Shown here in pieces: positions 53,423 through 64,000 of a DNA stretch of 64,000 bases. The position numbers and the translations under genes were made by a program. The notes beneath the pieces were generated by a model. It ran no database searches. It was not told where the DNA came from and was given only the letters and a program-made list of their open reading frames with translations. The DNA is from an uncultured Pelagibacteraceae bacterium (GTDB lineage: Bacteria > Pseudomonadota > Alphaproteobacteria > Pelagibacterales > Pelagibacteraceae): NCBI GenBank assembly GCA_902582605.1, contig CACHSP010000001.1:1-64000 (forward strand). The letters are read 5' to 3'. Position 1 is the first letter of the stretch. Each line of letters starts with the position of its first letter.

Positions 53423-55288
53423 CTATTCGTGAAAGAAGTTATATATCTTTTTTGCAACTTTTTCCTCAACGCCCTCAACTGATTTTATTTCATCTAGACT
53501 AGCAGACTCAACTGCTCGAGCAGATCCAAAATGATTTAATAAAGCCCTTTTTCTGATTGATCCAATACCTTCAATCTGATCTAACAAAGACTTATTAATC
53601 CCTCTTTTTCTCTTTGCTCTGTGAGCACTAATTGCAAAACGATGGGATTCATCTCTAATTCTTTGAAGAAAGAAAAGAGTAGGGTCATTTTTATTAAATT
53701 TATATTCTTTGCCATTATGAAAAAAAGTTTCATTACCACTATTTCTAAATTTTCCCTTAGCAATCGCGATAATCGGTATCTCGTGAAGTCCTAATTCATT
53801 TAAAGTGTCTCTTGCAACAGAATATTGACCTTTTCCGCCATCAACTATTACTAAATCAGGAAAGGAGAGATAATTGTCTTTTTCTTGAATTGCTCTTTTA
53901 AACCTTCTGTTTAATACTTCTCGCATCATTCCGTAATCATCTTGTTCATTCTTTGTAGATTTAATGTTAAATTTTCGATATCTTTTCTTAATAAAACCCT
54001 CTTCACCAAATGCAATTAAGGCCCCGACACTATTTGTTCCTTGAATATGGCTATTATCATAAACTTCTACTAAATTTATGTTTGTCTCAAGATTAAATTT
54101 ACTTGCAACTGAGTCAAATAATTCTCTATTATTCTGACTTTCATAAAGTTTTCGATTTAAACTTTCTTTTGCATTTTTGGTTGCTTGATTGATAACTTTT
54201 AGTTTTGACCCTTTTTTTGCAACAGATAAGTTTACTTGTTTACCCTCTTTTTTAGAGAGAGTTTTTTCAATCAGATTTTTTTCTCTTATTTCTTCGGAAA
54301 TTATTATCGATGAAGGTACACTTTTATTTTCATAAAATTGTGAAACAAAAGAATTCAGTATATTACTTAGACTTTCATCTGGATCATGTTTTGGAAAAAA
54401 CGCTTGGTTACCCCAATTTTGTTTTGAACGATAAAAAAAAACCTGAATACAAGTTTTTCCAGACTCTTTATAACCTGCAATCACATCGGCCTCGATTAAA
54501 TTTGCTTCATTGATTCTTTGGGAAGATTGAATAACATTTAATGATTTTATTCTATCTCTCAAAATTACAGCTTTCTCAAAATCTAAATCTTCACTAGCTT
54601 TTTCCATCTGATCTGAAAGACTTTTTTGAATTTTTCTTGATTTTCCTGAAACGAACTCTATCGCATCATCAACAGTTTTCTTATAGTCTTCCTTTTCGAC
54701 ATATCCAACGCAAGGTCCAGAACATCTTTTAATTTGGTAAAGAATGCATGGTCGTTCTCGATTTTTGAAAACTGTATCATCGCATACTCTTAAATGGAAA
54801 ATCTTTTGTATCATCTTTATAGTCCAATTTGCTGAGCCAGCTGATGCAAATGGACCAAAATAAAAACCTTCCTTGGTTTTTTTTCCTCTGTGTCGTCTTA
54901 TCTGAGGCCAGACATCTTTATTTCCAATAAATATAAATGGAAAAGATTTATCATCTCTAAGTAAAATGTTAAATTTTGGTTTGTGCTTTTTAATTAAGTT
55001 AGCTTCAAGCAATAAAGCCTCACTTTCATTAGAGGTAGTTGTAATCTCAAGTTTTTTTGTTTGAGATAACATTCTCTCTGTTCTTATAATATGGTTTTTT
55101 TCTGCAATATAACTTTTAAGTCTATTAGGTAAATTTTTTGCTTTACCAACATAAAGAATTTCTCCTTTATCGTTAAGCATGCGGTAAACACCAGGTAGTT
55201 TAGGTATTAATGGTAGTTCTTTTTTAATTACTTCTTTTCCAATTTCAGAACTTATCATGACTTCTTTTTTTGGTAATTTGTATACCAA
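53423..55288 (-). CDS. uvrC: Excinuclease ABC subunit C
   Basis: UvrC makes both incisions in nucleotide excision repair. Domains in order: N-terminal GIY-YIG nuclease with [21 protein letters not shown] (about residues 30-55), a cysteine-rich part with [17 protein letters not shown], a UVR helix ([14 protein letters not shown]), the RNase H-like C-terminal nuclease with [19 protein letters not shown], and helix-hairpin-helices ending [19 protein letters not shown] at 55258 (MISSEIG) is a slightly shorter alternative start. The gene overlaps folB. Confidence 0.95.
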   Translation of the reverse strand: MVYKLPKKEVMISSEIGKEVIKKELPLIPKLPGVYRMLNDKGEILYVGKAKNLPNRLKSYIAEKNHIIRTERMLSQTKKLEITTTSNESEALLLEANLIKKHKPKFNILLRDDKSFPFIFIGNKDVWPQIRRHRGKKTKEGFYFGPFASAGSANWTIKMIQKIFHLRVCDDTVFKNRERPCILYQIKRCSGPCVGYVEKEDYKKTVDDAIEFVSGKSRKIQKSLSDQMEKASEDLDFEKAVILRDRIKSLNVIQSSQRINEANLIEADVIAGYKESGKTCIQVFFYRSKQNWGNQAFFPKHDPDESLSNILNSFVSQFYENKSVPSSIIISEEIREKNLIEKTLSKKEGKQVNLSVAKKGSKLKVINQATKNAKESLNRKLYESQNNRELFDSVASKFNLETNINLVEVYDNSHIQGTNSVGALIAFGEEGFIKKRYRKFNIKSTKNEQDDYGMMREVLNRRFKRAIQEKDNYLSFPDLVIVDGGKGQYSVARDTLNELGLHEIPIIAIAKGKFRNSGNETFFHNGKEYKFNKNDPTLFFLQRIRDESHRFAISAHRAKRKRGINKSLLDQIEGIGSIRKRALLNHFGSARAVESASLDEIKSVEGVEEKVAKKIYNFFHE

Positions 55289-55670
55289 CTGATGAGCATT
55301 GTTTTAAAATTTCTAATTTTTCAATTTTGAGCATTATTTTTGCAATCCTTTTGTCCTTAAACAATTCATCAAAAACAGATTCTGCAAGCGTTTCTAAAAA
55401 ATTATAATGTTTCTTTTTTACCAGTTTTGTAATTAATTTGACAATTGTGCTGTAGTTGACAATAGATCTAATATCTTTGTCATTTGAAGGTTTTTTATCT
55501 TGATAGTCAATTTCAAGGCTAAACTTAACTTTTTGAGGTTTTTCTTTCTCAAAATCATAGTATCCAAGTTTTAAATCCAAAATTAATTCATTAATAAGAA
55601 TCTTTTTCTCATAATTAAATAAGCTTTTTGACTTATCAATTTTTACAATTTTAAGATTATTTTTTTTCAC
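55245..55670 (-). CDS. folB: Dihydroneopterin aldolase-like protein
   Basis: A 141-residue FolB-fold protein in folate synthesis. Family features include a short N-terminal strand, then [33 protein letters not shown], a region [29 protein letters not shown] with the conserved glutamate, and a C-terminal [12 protein letters not shown]-like end. It overlaps the short-chain reductase by four bases, a pairing common with FolM-type pterin reductases. Confidence 0.82.
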   Translation of the reverse strand: MKKNNLKIVKIDKSKSLFNYEKKILINELILDLKLGYYDFEKEKPQKVKFSLEIDYQDKKPSNDKDIRSIVNYSTIVKLITKLVKKKHYNFLETLAESVFDELFKDKRIAKIMLKIEKLEILKQCSSVGIQITKKRSHDKF

Positions 55671-56403
55671 TCTTTACCTCTCATTATATCTGGTGTTTGC
55701 CAGTTTAAACTTTGACCACTATCTATAGCTAAAATTTGACCAGTAATAGAGCTGTTTTTAATAAAAAAGTCAACTGCATCACAAATCTCTTTTACATCAA
55801 CTTGTTTTTTGAGAGGTGTTGCTAAATATTGATTTTTAAAGTGTTTTTCGGATTGTCTTTTGTTTTTAATTGTTGGTCCTGGTGCTATACCGTTTACCCT
55901 TATATGAGGTGCTAAACTCATAGCACTAGTTTTTGTAAGAGTATAAAGTCCAGTTTTACTTATTGTGTATGAAAAAAAAAATGGAGTTAATTTAAATACT
56001 CGTTGATCAATAATGTTAATAATATTGTTATTTTTTCCCCTGATATTTTTTGAGAACTCTTTTGATAAAAGGGCAGGAGCTTTAAGATTTGTTGAAATGT
56101 GATTTTCCCAACTTTTTGAACTAAAGTTTTCTAGTTTATCATTTTCGAATAAAGATGCATTGTTAATTAGACAATCAAAATATTTTAGTTTTGATTTAGC
56201 AAACTTCACAATTTTCATGACATCTTTTTCTTTACTAAGATTTCCTTTTACCAAATAAACTTTAGACCCATAATTTTGAAGTTTCTTTTTTAAATTTTCA
56301 GCTTTTGCTTTTGATTTATTGTAATGAATTATAATTTGTTTATTTGGTCCTGATAATTTTTCAGCTATTGAAGCACCTATTCTAGTTGCTCCACCAGTAA
56401 TTA

Positions 56404-56422
<19 letters not shown>
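55667..56422 (-). CDS. Short-chain dehydrogenase/reductase, FolM-like
   Basis: A 251-residue Rossmann protein with the cofactor loop [14 protein letters not shown], the NNAS motif, and the catalytic YTISK. The [10 protein letters not shown] loop is standard. FolM-like reductases reduce dihydrofolate or dihydromonapterin; the four-base overlap with folB supports a pterin substrate, but this is inferred from context. It overlaps the uvrB stop region by 19 bases. Confidence 0.78.
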
Positions 56423-59805
<3,383 letters not shown>

Positions 59806-60753
59806 TTATTTTTGACTTAAAATCTTTTTTGCTGGAATTGTTTTTTTTATCCAAGAATTCGGAATTGAATTTAATCCTTTTAATGCAGCGAAGTATGCAC
59901 CAGTGAAATTTGCTCTAGAGCAATTGCAACCACCTGCCTTAATAGTTTTTAATATAGCTTCTTTATAATTTTTTGAATTAATTATTGTATATATTGAACT
60001 ATTAAAAGTTCCTGGATAACTACATGCCATACCAAGCTTTTTAATAGTGATAGGATGAAATTTTGAATTTAATCTTCTTATTTTTTTAATATCATTAACA
60101 ATAACTTTAAATGACGTACTTTTTTTAAATCTTTTAATAAATTCATATACTGGATCTTTGGCTCCTTTAAGAGCAAAATCAATTATATAAAATTTAGCTA
60201 ATGCATATTTTAAACTAATTTTTGAAGCAGTCACAATTTTTATGATTTTTTCCAGACTTTTGAAATCATAACCATAAAGAAAGTACGGAAGTGCAGCACA
60301 AAACCCATCAGATTCATTAACTTTTACACCACCCGAAATTTTCTTATTTGATTTAATATTGTTTACAGTTTCTATAATATTTTGGTGTATCCATGGTCCT
60401 TTGATCATACCACGCCAATCTTTTACTTTTTTATATTTTGATCTGAGACTTAAATTTTTCCAATATTTGCTTCCAGGACCAAAATTCTTCAAAATATTTT
60501 TTTTAAATTCTTTCTCTATATCCTCAAAATTTTCTAGAAGTGTTTGAAACATAACTTGTCCAATTTCATTATAACCTGATACTTTTCCAGTTTTTATATT
60601 GTAGAAAGGACTTCTATTTTTTTTTAAAAAAGTAAAGTCTTTTTTACCTTTGATATAGGAATTGAGCTTTTTTTGATTGTATACCCAATGTAATGGTCTC
60701 GCAGCTGCATCAGCAACTGTTGCTCCTAAAAATACATGAAGGTTATTTTTCAC
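59806..60753 (-). CDS. ADP-ribosylglycohydrolase-fold protein (crystallin J1-like), metal site altered
   Basis: A 315-residue protein whose start HVFLGATVADAAARPLHWVYN and end AGGCNCSRANFTGAYFAALKGLNSIPNSW follow the ADP-ribosylglycohydrolase/crystallin J1 pattern. In active members the C-terminal motif has aspartates for two Mg ions (GGDxD or GGDN); here residues 274-280 read GGCNCSR. The N-terminal metal-binding aspartates are not obvious either. It may be a non-catalytic or altered member. Two bases separate it from trxB, and it ends one base from the aspartate aminotransferase stop. Confidence 0.75.
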   Translation of the reverse strand: MKNNLHVFLGATVADAAARPLHWVYNQKKLNSYIKGKKDFTFLKKNRSPFYNIKTGKVSGYNEIGQVMFQTLLENFEDIEKEFKKNILKNFGPGSKYWKNLSLRSKYKKVKDWRGMIKGPWIHQNIIETVNNIKSNKKISGGVKVNESDGFCAALPYFLYGYDFKSLEKIIKIVTASKISLKYALAKFYIIDFALKGAKDPVYEFIKRFKKSTSFKVIVNDIKKIRRLNSKFHPITIKKLGMACSYPGTFNSSIYTIINSKNYKEAILKTIKAGGCNCSRANFTGAYFAALKGLNSIPNSWIKKTIPAKKILSQK

Positions 60754-60754
60754 T

Positions 60755-61699
60755 TTAATGTGATAAAAACTTTTCAGCCTCTAGTGCTGCCATACAACCC
60801 ATACCAGCAGCAGTCACTGCTTGTCTGAATGTTTTATCTTTTACATCTCCAGCTGCATAAACGCCTGGTACATTAGTCTCAGTTGAATCTGGTTTAGTTA
60901 TCAAATAACCTTCTTTATCCATGCTTAATTGATTTTTAAACAATTGTGTAGCTGGATCATGACCAATTGCGATAAAGACCCCATCTAATTTAATTTCGTC
61001 AATTTTATTTGTTTTAACATTCTTAATTTTAATTCCTTTAACATTTTTTGGATCTTTATCACCAATAACGTCTTCAACAACACTATCCCAAATAATTTCA
61101 ATTTTTTTATTCTCCATAAGTTTTTTTTGAAGCATTTTTTCAGCTCTTAAATTATCTCTTCTGTGAATTAATTTTACTTTTGATGCAAATTTCGTAAGAA
61201 ACATCGCCTCTTCAACAGCTGCATTACCTCCTCCAACAACAGCAACTTCTTTGTCTTTAAAGAAAAAACCATCACATGTTGCACATGCGGATACTCCAAA
61301 ACCTCTGAACTCTTGTTCTGATTTTAAATTTAACCATCTTGCTTGTGCACCTGTTGAAATTATTATGCTATCAGCAGTGTATTTTTGACCAGTGTCTCCA
61401 ATAGCTTCAAAAGGTGTTTTTTTTAAATCGACAGAATTTATATGATCCTCAATCATTTCTGTTCCAACTGCTTTTGCTTGCTCTTTCATTTGATCCATAA
61501 GCCAAGGACCCTGAATAACATCAGCAAACCCTGGAAAATTTTCAACATCCGTTGTTGTAGTTAATTGTCCACCCGGCTCTGAACCATAAACTAAAATTGG
61601 ATTTAACATTGCTCTTGCCGCGTAAACAGCTGCTGTATATCCAGCTGGACCAGACCCAATTATTAACACTTTTGTGTGTTTAGTTGGATTTTGACTCAT
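60755..61699 (-). CDS. trxB: Thioredoxin reductase
   Basis: A 314-residue flavoprotein that reduces thioredoxin with NADPH. The FAD site is IIGSGPAGYTAAVYAARA, the redox pair is CATC in VSACATCDGFFF, the NADPH loop is VVGGGNAAVEEA, and the C-terminal FAD contact is VYAAGDVKDKTFRQAVTAAGMG. It would power the peroxiredoxin and other thiol systems. Its ATG is 21 bases from the divergent ELM1-like gene. Confidence 0.96.
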   Translation of the reverse strand: MSQNPTKHTKVLIIGSGPAGYTAAVYAARAMLNPILVYGSEPGGQLTTTTDVENFPGFADVIQGPWLMDQMKEQAKAVGTEMIEDHINSVDLKKTPFEAIGDTGQKYTADSIIISTGAQARWLNLKSEQEFRGFGVSACATCDGFFFKDKEVAVVGGGNAAVEEAMFLTKFASKVKLIHRRDNLRAEKMLQKKLMENKKIEIIWDSVVEDVIGDKDPKNVKGIKIKNVKTNKIDEIKLDGVFIAIGHDPATQLFKNQLSMDKEGYLITKPDSTETNVPGVYAAGDVKDKTFRQAVTAAGMGCMAALEAEKFLSH

Positions 61700-61720
61700 A
61701 TGAAAGCTATATAATGATTA

Positions 61721-62671
61721 ATGACTAAATTAAAAGGTTTATTATTGACCGAGGGAATGCATGGCATGATTAGCCAAGTTGAAGGACTTGCCAAAGCTTT
61801 AGGTTTAGATTTTATACACGAGAAAATTGAACTGAATAATTTTTGGAAAATGATCCCCCCAAAAATTACACCAATTAAAAGGTTTGTTTTTAAAAATGAT
61901 ATTTTAGAAAAATTTAATGTTGTGATCTCTTGTGGCAGAAAAAGTGTAATACCCTCAATTTTCTTAAAAAAAAAGTTTGGAAATAAAATCATGAATATTC
62001 ATATCCAAGATCCGAAGGTATCTTTAAATAATTTCGATTTTGTAATTGCTCCAGAACATGATGATCTAAAAGGTGAAAACGTATTATCAACCAAAGGGGC
62101 CATCCACTATCTACGAGAAAGTGAATTAGATGATAATATAAATTATTTAAAGCCAAAAATTCAAAAAGAAAAAGTAGTTGTACTTGTTGTTGGTGGTCCA
62201 AATAAATATTATAATTTTAGGGATAATTTAATTGAAGAAATTTTCCATAAAATCCAAAAAAATTTTCTTGATAATGGCTACCAATTAATTTTTATTCCTT
62301 CAATGAGAACACCTCAAAGAATTATTGATAAAGCTAAAGATTTTTATAATGGGGATCAAATCATTATTTCAGATGTTGATAAAAAAGCTTATTTATCATC
62401 ACTTAAGTTAGCAGACCATATAGTGGTAACTTGTGACTCAACGTCCATGATATCTGAAGCTGCAATAACAGGTAAACCTATATATGTAGCTGATATGCCA
62501 GCTATTAAGAACAATTATCGCTTCAAAAAATTTTTTGAGTTGTTCAAATCTTTAGATATTATAAGAAATCTAGATTCTTCTGTTGAGAGTTGGAATTATA
62601 AAAAACTTAATGAAACTGATAGAATAGCAGGTTATATAGAAAAAAGATTTCAAAATTATGACTTTTCTTAA
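61721..62671 (+). CDS. ELM1-like (mitochondrial fission ELM1 family) protein
   Basis: A 316-residue protein matching the family named after plant ELM1, common in alphaproteobacteria with a glycosyltransferase-B-like fold. Recognisable parts: LLLTEGMHGMISQVEGLAKAL at the start, NVVISCGRKSVIPSIFL, IHIQDPKVSLNNFDFVIAPEHD, VVLVVGGPNKYYN and VVTCDSTSMISEAAITGKPIYV near the end. The bacterial role is unknown. It overlaps the next gene by 14 bases. Confidence 0.85.
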   Translation: MTKLKGLLLTEGMHGMISQVEGLAKALGLDFIHEKIELNNFWKMIPPKITPIKRFVFKNDILEKFNVVISCGRKSVIPSIFLKKKFGNKIMNIHIQDPKVSLNNFDFVIAPEHDDLKGENVLSTKGAIHYLRESELDDNINYLKPKIQKEKVVVLVVGGPNKYYNFRDNLIEEIFHKIQKNFLDNGYQLIFIPSMRTPQRIIDKAKDFYNGDQIIISDVDKKAYLSSLKLADHIVVTCDSTSMISEAAITGKPIYVADMPAIKNNYRFKKFFELFKSLDIIRNLDSSVESWNYKKLNETDRIAGYIEKRFQNYDFS

Positions 62672-63320
62672 TTCCATCTTAAACAACTCAAAAAAATATG
62701 AATCTCCTTTTGATCATTGGGAATACAATAATGCCTTGAGCGATGAAGCAATTAAAGAAATTGAAAATGCAGACATTCCTGACATCAGTAAACATAATCT
62801 TAATTATGATGGAACAAGAGCTATCGACGATGGTGCGGCAGAATTTAGAGAAGGAATAGCATCTGGGGGAAAAGCAATTAAGTTTAGATGTTTTGTCACA
62901 AAAGAAAATGCTTCACAATTTCCAAATTTGGTAAAATTTATTACCGAGCTTCAATCAAAGGAAACTTGTAATGCAATTTCAAAAATGATTGAAAAAGATT
63001 TATCAAATTCATATGTAAGAGTTGAAATTATATGTGATCGTGAAGGTTTTTGGCTTAAACCGCATTGCGATATTAAAGAAAAATTAATGTCAGGTTTGAT
63101 TTTTGTTAATAATGCAAAAGAGTCTGAGGATCTAGGCACTGATTTTTATAACGAAAAATTAGAAAAGGTTAAAACAGTTCCTTACAAACATAATTATGGA
63201 TATTTATTTACTAGTGGACCTAATACTTGGCATGGTATGGAAAAAAAGAGGATTATCAAGGAAAGAAGATGTATTCAGGTAAATTATGTCACCTTTCCCA
63301 CTGATTGGAAAGTTGAGTGA
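62658..63320 (+). CDS. 2-oxoglutarate/Fe(II) oxygenase-like protein
   Basis: A 220-residue protein with the facial-triad pattern of prolyl-hydroxylase-like oxygenases: H-x-D in LKPHCDIKEKLMSGLIFVN, a distal histidine in GPNTWHGMEKK, and a conserved arginine in RRCIQVNYV for 2-oxoglutarate. The substrate is unknown. It overlaps the ELM1-like gene by 14 bases, which suggests that the two act in one process, possibly on envelope sugars or lipids; that is inference. Confidence 0.8.
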   Translation: MTFLNSILNNSKKYESPFDHWEYNNALSDEAIKEIENADIPDISKHNLNYDGTRAIDDGAAEFREGIASGGKAIKFRCFVTKENASQFPNLVKFITELQSKETCNAISKMIEKDLSNSYVRVEIICDREGFWLKPHCDIKEKLMSGLIFVNNAKESEDLGTDFYNEKLEKVKTVPYKHNYGYLFTSGPNTWHGMEKKRIIKERRCIQVNYVTFPTDWKVE

Positions 63321-63326
63321 TTAACT

Positions 63327-63581
63327 TTATAAACTCGAATATAAACCAATAAAACTAAATATGCCCAATACTAAACAGATTCCTGTTACTGCTTTCAACT
63401 GGTCACCATCTTCATGAATATTTGTTTTGTCATAAAGTTTCCAATATGCACATTTATCCAGATTAGTGGTTTTTGATTTAAAAATTTTTTTTTTGATAGG
63501 AAGTCTCAATAGTTGAGCACTAAAAATTTCACTTTTTTTAGATGCGTCCTCGATAATATATTGACGAATTTCTGAACTCAT
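63327..63581 (-). CDS. Small unknown protein with a C-terminal membrane span
   Basis: Not recognised. The 84-residue protein has a charged N-terminal part with LRLPIKKKIFKSKTTNLDKCAYWKL, then a hydrophobic C-terminal span (about residues 64-82, TGICLVLGIFSFIGLYSSL). The ATG at 63581 has no strong ribosome binding site. It is tail to tail with the oxygenase gene, six bases apart, and stands about 100 bases from the carB end. Confidence 0.6.
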   Translation of the reverse strand: MSSEIRQYIIEDASKKSEIFSAQLLRLPIKKKIFKSKTTNLDKCAYWKLYDKTNIHEDGDQLKAVTGICLVLGIFSFIGLYSSL

Positions 63582-63653
63582 ATAATTAAATTTTAAAAAA
63601 TAAATTTGATGAATACAACTTATCGATTATTCATTTTGGGCAATTATTCTCAG

Positions 63654-63681
63654 AAAAAAAATTATACAACTTTTGATTGTA
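63654..63681 (-). terminator. Weak intrinsic terminator candidate after carB
   Basis: On the minus strand, three bases after the carB stop, TACAA and TTGTA can pair around a seven-base loop, followed three bases later by a run of eight T (63661-63654). The stem is only five A/T-rich pairs, so strength is doubtful, but placement and the T-run fit a terminator. Confidence 0.4.
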
Positions 63682-63684
63682 GCA

Positions 63685-64000
63685 TTATTTTAGTTCTTGC
63701 AGTGCAATTATATCAACTTTTTTTGTTTTAAGAGATTTTATTGCTTCCAAACATGCCTGAGCAGTTGACATATTTGTACAATAGGGAACTTTATTTTTTA
63801 TAGTTGCTCTTCTGAGTGCAATAGCATCATTTATTCGATGCTCACTATTTCCCCCACCAGTATTAATTACAAGAGCTATTTTTTTTGAGTCTAAAATATC
63901 TACTATGTGAGGTGTTCCACTGCTGACTTTATTTATAATTTTACACTTCATTCCATGTTTTCGAATGTACTCTGCAGTGCCTTTTGTTGCACTTAATTTA
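63685..64000 (-). CDS. carB: Carbamoyl-phosphate synthase large subunit, C-terminal end (5' part beyond the window)
   Basis: The frame is open from the right edge to the TAA at 63685-63687, giving about 104 residues. It matches the C-terminal MGS-like regulatory domain: LSATKGTAEYIRKHGM at the edge, then SSGTPHIVDILDSKKIALVINTGGG and the end KVDIIALQELK. CarB makes carbamoyl phosphate for pyrimidines and arginine. The catalytic domains lie outside the window. Confidence 0.88.
   Translation of the reverse strand, partial: KLSATKGTAEYIRKHGMKCKIINKVSSGTPHIVDILDSKKIALVINTGGGNSEHRINDAIALRRATIKNKVPYCTNMSTAQACLEAIKSLKTKKVDIIALQELK

Overview
The window looks like a chromosome segment from a streamlined marine alphaproteobacterium of the SAR11 clade (Candidatus Pelagibacter type). 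The DNA is very AT-rich and coding is close to wall-to-wall: most genes abut or overlap by 1-20 bases, and no gene-free stretch exceeds 300 bases. The gene set is typical of that group: aa3 cytochrome oxidase, bc1 complex, a split Fo ATP synthase operon with b and b' subunits, a CcrM-type GANTC methyltransferase, retinal synthesis genes, and few regulators. The assignment rests on gene content and composition, not on a database search.

Layout. 1-5582 (minus): ubiA-msbA-waaA-lpxK-lpxL, a ubiquinone/lipid A/Kdo operon; lpxL runs off the left edge. 5635-9729: a DUF2721-type membrane protein, a quinone oxidoreductase, pirin, DoxX, a haloacid dehalogenase and rsmE. 9790-17145 (plus): the cytochrome c oxidase cluster coxB-coxA-ctaB-small ORF-ctaG-ctaE-surf1, then thrC and a peroxiredoxin. 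17146-17848: an odd island with one unrecognised gene bracketed by two families of short repeats. 17846-30341 (minus): atpI-B-E-F'-F, then crtI-crtB-crtY-blh-ispH-thrB-rnhA; upstream of these lie dciA, a DsbA-like gene and an unusually short smc. 30342-40631: mutY, a flavin monooxygenase, ccrM, rnhB, a family 4-like uracil-DNA glycosylase, a TPR lipoprotein-like gene, ispE, tRNA-Gln, the CCA-adding enzyme, greA, hemF, trmL. 40722-43279 (plus): petABC. 43256-49197 (minus): lgt-midA-pgeF-prs-rplY-pth-ychF. 49248-63581: ubiK, a petP/petR-like regulator pair with a histidine kinase, ilvE, pgsA, uvrC, folB, a short-chain reductase, uvrB, aspartate aminotransferase, a degenerate ADP-ribosylglycohydrolase homologue, trxB, an ELM1-like protein, a 2OG-Fe(II) oxygenase and a small unknown. 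63685-64000 (minus) is the end of carB.

How it fits together. The window is dominated by energy conversion at the membrane: quinone synthesis (ubiA, ubiK), bc1, aa3 oxidase and its assembly factors, the Fo sector of ATP synthase, and the beta-carotene/retinal pathway that would supply chromophore to a rhodopsin encoded elsewhere. The retinal genes follow directly behind the ATP synthase genes on the same strand, and ispH, which makes the isoprenoid precursors, overlaps blh.

Most worth a second look: the repeat-bracketed gene at 17149-17848; an SMC protein that appears to have lost its hinge; a pgeF gene with no standard start codon; two GANTC sites directly before ccrM; a CCA-adding enzyme gene starting 3 bases after a tRNA; and the ATP synthase/retinal gene adjacency. 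I found no CRISPR array, prophage, insertion sequence or rRNA.
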